64,000 bases of DNA from JACCXG01 sp963785755 (lineage in GTDB: Bacteria > Acidobacteriota > Vicinamibacteria > Vicinamibacterales > 2-12-FULL-66-21). The notes under the pieces were generated by a model. The model did no database searches, was not told the DNA's origin, and saw nothing but the letters and a program-made list of their open reading frames with translations. Below are positions 16,949 through 25,471 of the stretch, one piece after another. Both the position numbers and the translations under genes were made by a program. How positions within the stretch are numbered: the first letter of the stretch is position 1; each line of letters opens with the position of its first letter. The stretch is taken from contig CAWAXG010000058.1 of the NCBI GenBank assembly GCA_963785755.1, positions 62,001-126,000 of the forward strand, in the 5' to 3' direction.

Positions 16949-18880
16949 GTGACTCGACGCCGGCTGGTTCTTCTTCGTCGGATATTGCTCGTCCTCGCCG
17001 GCCTCGCATTGGCATGGGCCGTCGCCGCCGCCCGCACCGGAGGATTCGTCCTCGAGCTGGGCGCGTTCCGGCTCTCCTCGCGCAACCCGCGAAACGTCGT
17101 GATCCTGGCCATGCTCATGGCTGGCGGCGTGTGGGTGCTGTCGGCGCCGCATCGCGCTGGATCGCTCCGCGACGAATGGGCCTGGTGGAGAGGCGGCGCA
17201 GTTGCGCCCGCGAGGCTCGTGTGGCGAGTCTGCCGCTCGCTCCTGCCGCTGGCATCCGCCGCAACGATCGCGGTCATCGGCATCGCGTTCGACATCTATC
17301 AATGGGCCGGTCCTCCGCCGTTCTGGCTTGACGAAGAAACCATCGCACTGAACATCCGCGATCGGGGGTTCCTCGAACTGGCCGGACCGCTCTGGTTCGG
17401 CCAGAGCGCACCGCTCGGCTGGCTGGTCCTGCAACGCGCCGTCTTGCTCACGCTGGGTAGCTCCGAACTGGTGCTGCGTCTGGTGCCGCTGCTGTTCGGC
17501 ATCGCGACGGTGGCAGCCGCGGTGTGGATCGGAGCGAGGTGGATGACCCGACTCGGCGCCGCGGTTCTGGTCCTCTTGTGCTGGGCCGCGTCGCTGATCA
17601 CGCACTATCGCTTCGAGGTCAAACACTACACCGCCGATGCGTTCTGGGGCCTGCTGCTGCCCGCGCTGGCGATGTGGGCGCTCGAGGGCCGCAGCGCGTC
17701 CGAGCGAATCCGCCGCACGACCGTGTGGTGGGCGGTCGCCGCGCTGGGACAGTTCTTTGCCAACGGCGCGTTCCTGGTTACCCCGGCATGCGGGCTGTTT
17801 CTTCTCATCGCGGCCTGGCGCCGCGATGGGTTGCCGGCGGCGGTCGCGGCTGTCCGTTCCAGCGCACTGTGGATCGTCTCGTTCGGCGCACACTACCTGC
17901 TGTCGGTTCGGTATACGCATGGCAGTTCGTATCTGCATGGGTATTGGGCGAGCGCTCTGCCACCCGACGGGGTGGGGGTTCGGTCGACAGTCGCATGGCT
18001 GGCCGCCCGCGTCGAACCGCTCGCGGGAAATCCCGGCGGCACCGCATTGTGGACGAGTCTGTGGGGGCTCGCGCTCGCGGGGTTCGCTCTCAGCGCTCCC
18101 AGGCCACTCGGGATCGTGCTCGCGCTCACGACGCTCTCGGCGTTCGTTTTTGCCGGGCTCGGCCAGGTGCCGCTGGCCGAGCGCCTGTCGCTCTGGATGG
18201 TTCCCTCGCTGTATTTGAGTGTGGCACTCGCTGTGGACCGGGCGGTGCGGTTCGGAAGTGGCAAGGGCCGACGGCGTCTGCTCCGGGTCGCCTGCGCGAT
18301 TGCTGTCGTCGTCTTTGCGGCCCGGTTGTGTGCGGACATCGTGACGCGTGGATGGAATCACCGCGAGATGGTGGGGGCGCGGGAGAACAAACACTGGCTC
18401 GACGATCCGGGCAGCGTCCAATGGCTGCTGGAGCAGCATCGGTCCGGCGACGCCATCGTCGGCACGCGCCTCACCTGGCCGGCCATCCTGTGGTACGGCC
18501 GGATTGCGGTGCGCGATCCCCGCACGGCGGGGATGCGTGTCCTCGATCGCCGGACGTTCTTCGAAGTCTCGCACCTGGACGACCGATCGTGCGAGCAGCG
18601 GCGGCTCGCCCACATGCTGCAGGGCCACCGGCGTGTCCTCGTCTACCTGGGATTCCGCGACGAACGCGCCGGGTTCGAGGACCTTCTGCTGCGGGAACTC
18701 GACGAACTGGGAGCGATCGTCGCGCTCCGCCAGTTTTCCAACCTGAGTCGAGCCGCGGTCGTGGAACTGGACGGGGGCCAATCGTCCGACGTCGCGAATG
18801 CGCTGCCCGGCCGGCGTCCTTCAGCGGGGCGGCCGCCGCTCGCGGGCTGCGTCAATGTGCGCCCAGCGGCGGTGTGGTGA
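16949..18880 (+). CDS. Multi-pass GT-C-type membrane glycosyltransferase
   Basis: The 643-residue protein starts at a GTG (MTRRRLVLL) and has about ten hydrophobic segments through residue 470. A large loop after the third helix contains PPPFWLDEETIALNIRDRG, where the acidic DE pair matches the catalytic motif of ArnT/PMT-like GT-C enzymes. These enzymes transfer sugar from a polyprenyl phosphate donor to lipid, glycan or protein acceptors on the periplasmic side. The C-terminal 170 residues are soluble. The acceptor is not known and no cell-envelope sugar genes are adjacent. The family is inferred from topology and the acidic motif, so sugar specificity is open. Confidence 0.75.
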   Translation: MTRRRLVLLRRILLVLAGLALAWAVAAARTGGFVLELGAFRLSSRNPRNVVILAMLMAGGVWVLSAPHRAGSLRDEWAWWRGGAVAPARLVWRVCRSLLPLASAATIAVIGIAFDIYQWAGPPPFWLDEETIALNIRDRGFLELAGPLWFGQSAPLGWLVLQRAVLLTLGSSELVLRLVPLLFGIATVAAAVWIGARWMTRLGAAVLVLLCWAASLITHYRFEVKHYTADAFWGLLLPALAMWALEGRSASERIRRTTVWWAVAALGQFFANGAFLVTPACGLFLLIAAWRRDGLPAAVAAVRSSALWIVSFGAHYLLSVRYTHGSSYLHGYWASALPPDGVGVRSTVAWLAARVEPLAGNPGGTALWTSLWGLALAGFALSAPRPLGIVLALTTLSAFVFAGLGQVPLAERLSLWMVPSLYLSVALAVDRAVRFGSGKGRRRLLRVACAIAVVVFAARLCADIVTRGWNHREMVGARENKHWLDDPGSVQWLLEQHRSGDAIVGTRLTWPAILWYGRIAVRDPRTAGMRVLDRRTFFEVSHLDDRSCEQRRLAHMLQGHRRVLVYLGFRDERAGFEDLLLRELDELGAIVALRQFSNLSRAAVVELDGGQSSDVANALPGRRPSAGRPPLAGCVNVRPAAVW

Positions 18881-18983
18881 GGAGAGACGCGAGCGCGTCG
18901 CCGCGCGCGGCGCGAGTCCGATATCATGTCGGCGCACCTATGGCGCCGTGGACCCTGTTCCCAGCGATCGCCTGAAAACGCGA

Positions 18984-20381
18984 ATGGTGGGCCGGACCCT
19001 TTCTCACTACGAGATCGTCGACGAGATTAGCCGCGGCGGCATGGGCATCGTCTATCGCGCCGTCGACGTGAAGCTCGGCCGCGAAGTCGCGTTGAAGGTC
19101 CTTCCCGACGATCTCGTGCACGACCTGGTGCGCCGCGACCGCCTGCTGCAGGAGGCTCGTGCGGCATCCGTGCTCGAGCATCCGAACATCGCGGTCATCC
19201 ACGAGGTCGGCGAGGCCGACGGTGTGACGTTCATCGCGATGGAGCTGATTCGCGGCGAGAAGCTGAGCGAGACGCTCAGCCGCGGCGCGCTGCCGCAGTC
19301 GCGCGCATTCTCGCTCGCGACCGAGATCGCCGAAGGGCTCGCGCGCGCACACGAGAAGAGCATCATCCACCGCGATCTGAAGCCGTCAAACGTCATGGTC
19401 ACCGACGACGGCCACGCCAAGATCATCGACTTCGGTCTCGCAAAGGTCGTGGAGCTCACCGGGTCCGACGCCGCGACCATCAGCATCGACGGGCCGCGCA
19501 CCGATGCCGGGGTCGTGCTCGGCACCGCCGCCTACATGTCGCCCGAGCAGGCGCGCGGCGAGCGGGTCGATCACCGCACCGATGTCTTCGCCCTGGGCGT
19601 GACTCTCTACGAGATGCTCACCGGCCGGCCGGCGTTCCAGGGTCGATCGGCGATCGAGACGATGCAGGCCGTCCTGACCCAGGCGGTGCCGCCGCTGTCC
19701 GCGGGCGTGGGGTCATCGGCCGAGTCGACGGCCGAACTGCAGCGAATCATCGGCAAGTGCACCGCCAAGGAACCCGACGACCGGTTCCAGGGCATGAAGG
19801 ATCTGATCGTCGATCTGCGTACGGCGCGGCGACGGCTGGAATCGTCTTCGACTGGCGCGGTCTCCGCCGCCGGCGCACGCTCGGGCCCTCGCGTCCGGAC
19901 GCTCGTGGTCGCGGCCATCGCGGCGATGACCGTGATCGGTGCAGCCGCGTCGTTCTGGTGGCGGGGACGGACGTCTCCGCCGGCGGTGTCACCGTCGGGA
20001 AAACCGACGATCGCCGTGCTGTATTTCGAGAACAACACCGGCGATCAGTCGCTCGACTGGATGCGGACCGGCCTCACCGACATGATCGTGACCGACCTGT
20101 CGCAGTCGACCGACATCGAGGTGATGGGCACCGATCAGCTCGTGCAGATTCTCCAGGAACTCAAACGCGCGGACGACAGAGTCGTGTCCGCGGACGTGGT
20201 GAAGGAGATCGCGAGCCGGGCCGGTGTCGACAACGTCCTGGTCGGCAGCTACATCAGGGCCGGCGGCACAATCCGCATCAGCGCGCGGCTCCAGGAAGCG
20301 GCACACCGGCCGGATCATCGGCGCCGAGCGGGTCGAAGGGCGCAGGGGAGTCGGCGCTGTTCGGATTGGTCGACGAGCTGA
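18984..20381 (+). CDS. Membrane-bound Ser/Thr protein kinase (N-terminal part of a kinase-TPR protein)
   Basis: From MVGRTLSHYEIVDE the protein has a complete Hanks-type kinase domain: GGMG glycine loop, VALKVL with K38, IHRDLKPSNVM with the catalytic D131, DFGLAK, and GTAAYMSPEQARG. A single membrane helix (about residues 310-330) follows. Next is a domain starting KPTIAVLYFENNTGDQSLDW, of the TolB/FlgO-like N-terminal type often found in such receptors. Near 20298 the frame shifts and it stops at 20381. The TPR part is still recognisable further on in other frames. The family phosphorylates unknown partners; the external domains probably sense or assemble with others. An earlier GTG at 18948 is a possible alternative start. 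Confidence 0.88.
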   Translation: MVGRTLSHYEIVDEISRGGMGIVYRAVDVKLGREVALKVLPDDLVHDLVRRDRLLQEARAASVLEHPNIAVIHEVGEADGVTFIAMELIRGEKLSETLSRGALPQSRAFSLATEIAEGLARAHEKSIIHRDLKPSNVMVTDDGHAKIIDFGLAKVVELTGSDAATISIDGPRTDAGVVLGTAAYMSPEQARGERVDHRTDVFALGVTLYEMLTGRPAFQGRSAIETMQAVLTQAVPPLSAGVGSSAESTAELQRIIGKCTAKEPDDRFQGMKDLIVDLRTARRRLESSSTGAVSAAGARSGPRVRTLVVAAIAAMTVIGAAASFWWRGRTSPPAVSPSGKPTIAVLYFENNTGDQSLDWMRTGLTDMIVTDLSQSTDIEVMGTDQLVQILQELKRADDRVVSADVVKEIASRAGVDNVLVGSYIRAGGTIRISARLQEAAHRPDHRRRAGRRAQGSRRCSDWSTS

Positions 20382-21942
20382 CCCGGCGGTTCCGGTCGAA
20401 GCTGACGGAGTTGACCGCCGGTCGTGGCGCCACTCCGCTGCTGTCAGCGCCCGGCGAGAGCCGCGGAGCGGGGCCTGGACCGCGACGTCACCCAGATCAC
20501 GACCTCGTCCATCGAGGCGTTTCGCTATTACGCAGACGCGATGAACTTTCACGAACGCGGCCTGTGGGCACAGGCCGCGCCGCTCCTCGAGAAGGCGCTC
20601 GAGCTCGATCGCGACTTCGCGATGGCGCACGCGAAGCTGGCGGTCGTGAGCGGCAATCTTGGCATGGTGGCGAAGCGTAACGAGCACGCCGGCCGCGCGC
20701 TGGCGCTCATCGATCGGTTGAACAGCCGCGAACGGTACTGACATCGAGGGATACGCCTACGGCCTGAAGCCCGAGACCATCGCGCGAAGCATCGAGGCGT
20801 ACACGCAGGGCCTCGCACTGCATCCGGAGCATCATGCGGCCCGCCACAACCTCGGACTGCACTACCTGACCCTCGAACGCCACGCCGAGGCGATCGAGCA
20901 GTACGAAGAGCTGGTCCGTCGCGGCACCAATAATCCGGCCAGCTACGAGAACCTCGCCGAGGCGCTCATCGTCACCGGCAACCTCCGCCGCGCCCGCGAA
21001 GTGGTCGAGGATTTCGCTCGCCGCTACCCGGACAACGCGGGCGCCGCGCGAATGCTCGGGGGAGCGCTGGTCGCGGAAGGACGGCTGGACGAGGCGCGCG
21101 CCGCGTTCGAGAAGTCGCAGGCGCTGAATCCACTCGACCCGTTTGCCCGGATGGGCAGCCGCAACGTGGCGTTGATGCAGGACCGCTGGAAAGACGCCGA
21201 GGCGGTCAACCAGGCGCTCGACAGGTCGCCGCTGCCGTTTCCCCGGCTGATTGGCGCGTTCGGCCAGGTGATGGTCGAGGCGGCGCAGGGCCGTGGCCAG
21301 GCCATGCTGAGCGCCGCCGAACGCGCGGTGAGCCTCGACGCGCTGCCGGCGATGTACCGTGGCCTCATCCATGGCCGGATCGCGATGTACCTGCTGCGCC
21401 GTGGCGACGCTGTCAAGGCGCTTGGCTACGCCGAGCGCGCCGTTGCCGACGGGCAAGGCAACGACTCCATCTTCGAGGCGTTGCAAGCACTTGCCATTGC
21501 CCAGGCCGCGACCGGCCGCAGGAACGACGCAATGAAGACCATCGCGTTGCTCGAGTCGCACGCGAAACGACTTCCGAGCGAGCGGGAACTGCGACGGGTG
21601 CACTGGGCCAGGGGAGAGATCGCGCTGCTCGAAGGCGACGTCCAGACGGCCGCCGCGGAGTTGACCCAGGCCTCGCGGATGCTCTCCGTGAGGGGCCCAG
21701 TGACCGCGCCGCCGTCACCGCATGGCGATCTGTGGTTTGCGGCGGCGGGAGCGCTGATCAGGGCGGGGCGCGACGCGGACGCCGCGCCACTGCTCGAACG
21801 CCTGCAGGCCGGCCACGAGCGCGCCGTGGCGATGGAGTCCTACGCGCGCAGTTTCTTCCTGCTCGCCCAGCTCGAAGAGCGGCGGGGCAATGCCGCTCGC
21901 GCGCGCGAGCAATATGCACGCTTCGTCGCAGCTCTGGCGTGA
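20382..21942 (+). pseudogene. TPR-repeat continuation of the kinase protein, broken by indels
   Basis: The expected continuation is split among frames. ESALFGLVDELTRRFRSKL appears around 20345-20405. DVTQITTSSIEAFRYYADAM, followed by TPR-like LWAQAAPLLEKALELDRDF, runs from about 20480 to a stop at 20741. From 20743 to 21942 a third stretch holds about four more TPR units (for example HHAARHNLGLHYLTLERHAE). At 20738-20743 removal of one base from TACTGACATC would restore YYIEGYAYG. At least four indels are needed between 20295 and 20745. Clustered indels in an otherwise good TPR sequence suggest either recent inactivation or poor local assembly. Confidence 0.75.
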
Positions 21943-21989
21943 CGGCGATCTGGAGCGCGGCTGGGTGGCGGAGGCTCAAAAGAAACTGG

Positions 21990-22781
21990 TCAGCGCACGA
22001 TGAGCGGTCTGAGCGGGCGGACGTAGATGGTGCGGAACGCGACCGGCCCGTGATCGCCCTGGATCATCAGCGGGTTCTGCGCTGATTCGGGGATCGCGAG
22101 GTGCGCGCGCGTGGGGCCGTCGATATCGACGTCCTTCTGAACGACCTGCCCGTTGAAGAGGACGCGGAGGAACCGCGCCGGCTCGAGCTTCTTGCCGGCG
22201 GCATCGAACCGCGGCGCCCGGAACCACGCCTGATACGACTGCCATTCACCGGGCCGCCGCGATGCGTTCACGAGCGGCGGCGATCCGCCGACGCCGCGTT
22301 CGTCGATCCAGCGGTGGTAGATCGCGCCGCCGTCCGACGTCTTCATCGCGTCGCCCGATCCCCAGCTGTCGAAGATCTGGATCTCGTACAGGCCCTGGAG
22401 ATATATGCCCGAGTTCGATCCTTTCGCGAGCATGAACTCGGCGTACAGCTCGACATCACCGAAGGCGCGCTCGGTGCACAGGTTCGCGGTGCGGCCGGTC
22501 GGGCCGTTCAGCATCACGCCGCTCGGCGCGGCCCTGCCGTTGAGCTGAGTCGGTCCGAGAAAGCGTTCGAACCGCACGAAACGCGTCGTGTACCATTCGT
22601 TCTTCGCGGCGGCGTCGCACGCCTTCCACCCGGCGAGATCCTTGCCGTTCAGGAGCGGCTCCCAACCCTCTTCGAGGAGATAGGGAGGATCGCCGTGGCT
22701 GTCTCCATCCTGGATCGGCGAGTAGCGCTGCGGCTGCTGCAGGAGCGCGGCGCAGGCGAGCAGAGCGAAGAGCGTGCGCAT
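21990..22781 (-). CDS. DUF1080 (3-keto-disaccharide hydrolase domain) secreted protein
   Basis: The 263-residue protein starts at MRTLFALLACAALL (ATG at 22779-22781), a clear signal peptide. The DUF1080 domain follows: EEGWEPLLNGKDLAGWK at the start, FGDVELYAEFMLAKGSNSGIYLQGLYEIQIFDSWG in the middle (split here by family-conserved glycines), GEWQSYQAWFRAPRFD, and GPVAFRTIYVRPL at the end. Members are concanavalin-like folds; some hydrolyse 3-keto-glycosides made by Gfo/Idh/MocA oxidoreductases. A Gfo/Idh/MocA gene lies about 6 kb away at 28085, which fits such a pathway, though the two are not in one operon. Confidence 0.88.
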   Translation of the reverse strand: MRTLFALLACAALLQQPQRYSPIQDGDSHGDPPYLLEEGWEPLLNGKDLAGWKACDAAAKNEWYTTRFVRFERFLGPTQLNGRAAPSGVMLNGPTGRTANLCTERAFGDVELYAEFMLAKGSNSGIYLQGLYEIQIFDSWGSGDAMKTSDGGAIYHRWIDERGVGGSPPLVNASRRPGEWQSYQAWFRAPRFDAAGKKLEPARFLRVLFNGQVVQKDVDIDGPTRAHLAIPESAQNPLMIQGDHGPVAFRTIYVRPLRPLIVR

Positions 22782-22826
22782 TGCGGCGTCACTATACATC
22801 GGCTCAACCGCGTCGATATAGAGTCA

Positions 22827-22920
22827 CACGGGGATCGGCGATCGGGGATCACAGACCGGATGATTTGTTCCGAGCGGCGGATCCCCGATCCCCGATCGCC
22901 GATCCCGACGCGAATACGAT
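22827..22920. repeat. GGGGATCGGCGATC-word inverted repeat
   Basis: GGGGATCGGCGATCGGGGAT and GGATCCCCGATCCCCGATCG are complementary arms around a core with ACCGGATGATTTGTTCC. It lies between divergent genes, about 20 bp before the start of the gene at 22941, so it may overlap the promoter region. Confidence 0.8.
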
Positions 22921-22940
22921 TCGATGGTGAGGGACCCGAC

Positions 22941-25031
22941 ATGAAGGTATCCCGACGTGAACTCCTTGCCGCGGGCGCGGTTTCGGTCGCCTCCGGCATT
23001 CCACTCCGTTCAGCGACGCAGGCTCCCGCACCGGCGAAGCCGGCGGCGGCGCAGCGAAGACAGGCGCCACCACCGACGAACCTGACCATGCGCGACTATC
23101 TGTGCCGGGAGGCCCGGCGGATCACGGACAACGCGCTGTCCGATCTGCGAACTCCAGGCGACTTCAAGCGGCGCCTCACCGCCCGGCGCGCGCAGTTCAT
23201 GCAGATGATGGGATTGACGGATCTGCTCTCAGCGTCTGGCCGCGGTCAGGTGCCGTACAAGGTGACGGGCGTGGTCGAGCGTTCCGGCTACCGCATCGAG
23301 AAGCTTCACTACGAGAGCCTGCCCAATCTCCACGTGACCGCGAATCTCTACGTGCCGGCGGCCGCGACCAAAGCGTCCCGCCGTCCCGGCATGCTCTACG
23401 TCTGCGGGCACGTCCCTGGTCAGAAAGAGCACTATCAAGGCCACGCGAGGCGGTTCGCGGAGCTCGGCTTTCCCACGCTGATCGTGGAGACCGTCCAGCT
23501 TGGCGAAGTGACCGGGTATCACCACGGCTGCTATCGCGAGGGCTGGTTCCACTGGTACAGCCGCGGCTACTCACCCTCGGCGGTGGAGGTCCTGAACGGC
23601 GTTCGCGGCCTCGACCTGCTGGCGCAGCGGCCGGAAGTCGATGCCGAACGACTCGGCGTGACCGGGATCTCCGGCGGCGGTGCGCAGACCTGGTTCATCG
23701 CCGCCGCCGACGAGCGCGTCAAGGCGTGTTCGCCGGTCTGCGCCACGGCGTCGCTGGCGTCGCACATCTACGACAAGGTCATCGACGGCCACTGCGACTG
23801 CATGTGGTGGAGCAACACGGCGATGTGGGATCTCGCCGACATCGGCGCGCTGATCGCGCCGCGCCCGCTCCTGCTGGCGTCGGCGAATCAGGACGGCATC
23901 TTCCCGATTCATGCGATCCGCGAGGTGCACTCGCAGCTGCAAGGGTTGTATCGCACGCTCGATCGCGCCGAGAACCTCAGCCTGGTCGAAACGCCCGGCG
24001 GGCACAACTATCACGAGCAGTCGCGCCGAGCGATCGCGGCGTGGTTCGTCAAACATCTGACCGCCAAGGCGCCGACCGCTGCGGAGGCCGCCGACTTCGA
24101 AACCGATCCGGCCAAACTGGAGCCGCCAGACACGCTGAGGGTGTATTCAGGCGGGGGTCCAGAAGGCAATCGCGCCCTGACGATTCAGAACGAGCTGATA
24201 ACGGTTGCGGCTCCGCCGTCAGCGTCGTCGGCGGCTGGCATCGCGGATCTCAGGAAGCAGCTGGTCGCGAAACTTCGCGGCGATACGTTCAATCACTTCC
24301 CGCGAACGGCGCCCCGGCTCGATGTCGACGAGGAGTACGCGCTCGACGGCGGCGAAGGGACACGGTTCGCGTTCACCTCCGAAGACGGCTGGCGCCTTCA
24401 TGGCATTCGTCGGAATCCCAGTGCGGGCAAGGGCGTGGCGCCGGCGGTGGTGGTCCTGCGTTCGCCTGGTGAAGGGCGGTACGACTCTGACACGTTCGCG
24501 GCCACGATCCGGGCGCCCTGGATCAGACTGATCGTTGAAACCCGCGGAACGGGGGACACCTCGTGGGGCGAGGATCTCAACTGGCACATCCGGCGGGCCG
24601 CGGCCTGGACGGGCCGCACCGTGGCGAGCATGCGCGTCTGGGATGCGCTCCGCGCGCTCGAAGCGGCGCGCGCGCTGCCGGGCGTCGACACCAAACAGAT
24701 CGCGATCGCGGCGCGCGGCGAGATGGCGGCGGTGGCTCTTTACGCGGCGCTGCTCGACGGACGGCTGAGCGGCGTCTTCCTGCACTCGCCGCCGCCGACG
24801 CAGAACGCCTCCAGTCAGCCGACGGGCAAGGGGCCGGCAATCGAGATGCTGAACTGCCTGCGCCATGCGGACCTGGCACAGGTCGCGGGCTTGCTCTATC
24901 CAACACCGATCGTGATCGCCGGGGAATTCCCGCCTGCGTACGCCTGGGCCGAAGATCTCTACCGCGGCGTGACACCGGCCGGCCGGTTCCACCGAGTTGC
25001 GAGCCTGACCGAGTGGTCGCCGGCGACGTGA
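22941..25031 (+). CDS. Tat-exported alpha/beta hydrolase (acetyl xylan esterase-like)
   Basis: The start at 22941 gives MKVSRRELLAAGAVSVASG, a twin-arginine-like signal (SRREL). The 696-residue protein has an N-terminal alpha/beta hydrolase of the acetyl xylan esterase/DUF-type: PGMLYVCGHVPGQKEHYQGH, then GVTGISGGGAQTWFIAAAD with Ser244 as nucleophile, a DGIFPIHAIREV segment, and TPGGHNYHEQSRRA with the likely catalytic histidine. A second, less conserved alpha/beta hydrolase-like half starts near residue 470 (AFTSEDGWRLHGIRR), in which the nucleophile position reads AARGEMA and appears inactive. The role is probably deacylation of a glycan outside the cytoplasm, inferred from family and neighbours (DUF1080, Gfo/Idh/MocA). 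Confidence 0.82.
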   Translation: MKVSRRELLAAGAVSVASGIPLRSATQAPAPAKPAAAQRRQAPPPTNLTMRDYLCREARRITDNALSDLRTPGDFKRRLTARRAQFMQMMGLTDLLSASGRGQVPYKVTGVVERSGYRIEKLHYESLPNLHVTANLYVPAAATKASRRPGMLYVCGHVPGQKEHYQGHARRFAELGFPTLIVETVQLGEVTGYHHGCYREGWFHWYSRGYSPSAVEVLNGVRGLDLLAQRPEVDAERLGVTGISGGGAQTWFIAAADERVKACSPVCATASLASHIYDKVIDGHCDCMWWSNTAMWDLADIGALIAPRPLLLASANQDGIFPIHAIREVHSQLQGLYRTLDRAENLSLVETPGGHNYHEQSRRAIAAWFVKHLTAKAPTAAEAADFETDPAKLEPPDTLRVYSGGGPEGNRALTIQNELITVAAPPSASSAAGIADLRKQLVAKLRGDTFNHFPRTAPRLDVDEEYALDGGEGTRFAFTSEDGWRLHGIRRNPSAGKGVAPAVVVLRSPGEGRYDSDTFAATIRAPWIRLIVETRGTGDTSWGEDLNWHIRRAAAWTGRTVASMRVWDALRALEAARALPGVDTKQIAIAARGEMAAVALYAALLDGRLSGVFLHSPPPTQNASSQPTGKGPAIEMLNCLRHADLAQVAGLLYPTPIVIAGEFPPAYAWAEDLYRGVTPAGRFHRVASLTEWSPAT

Positions 25032-25131
25032 GCGGTGCGTGAGATTGGGCGAACGTGCTGCCGGTCGATCGCTCGCTGTGCACCGTTGTCGCTGGGCGAG
25101 CGTGGAGTGAGGCGAGCGCGAAATCGGATGA

Positions 25132-25372
25132 GACGAATCGCGGATCTACGCGGATCTCGAGCGGTCGTGCACGCCGGCCTTGCAGGCCGGCATCCCGAGG
25201 TGAGGATCAGAGAGAAATCACAAACCGCTCTTTGTCGCGGCCGGCTTGTGATTTCTCTCTGATCCTCACCTCGGGCCGCGCGGAGCGCGGGCCCGACCGC
25301 GCGCCACACCGCTGATCGGAGCGCTCGCCCGATGTAAGGAATCCGCGGTATCCGCGAAAATCCGCGACTCGT
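25132..25372 (+). repeat. 241 bp nested-hairpin element, copy B
   Basis: This element fills much of the gap 25032-25471. The ends ACGAATCGCGGATCTACGCG and ATCCGCGAAAATCCGCGACT are complementary. Inside are local hairpins GCCGGCCTTGCAGGCCGGC and GCCGCGCGGAGCGCGGGC, and a 34 bp stem (25194-25227 with 25242-25275, one mismatch) around a 14-base loop. The stem's inner part, ATCACAAACCG with CGGCTTGTGAT, is shared with copy A. The outer part differs from copy A but remains paired. Outer GGGCGAGCG/CGCTCGCCC words at 25093 and 25321 may extend it. Confidence 0.85.
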
Positions 25373-25471
25373 CTGCCTTTGAAGCCAACTGTGCTTCGTT
25401 TCCTCCCTTACTCCCTGTTGATCCCTGCGATCGTCCCCACGAGGTTCCACTCCCTTCCTCTGCGATCGATA

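Noticed and set aside
16940..18781. A long open reading frame on the minus strand across the GT-C gene
   Set aside because: It has no recognisable domain, no hydrophobic pattern and a composition typical of the reverse strand of a G+C-rich gene. The plus-strand protein has clear membrane helices and a catalytic motif.
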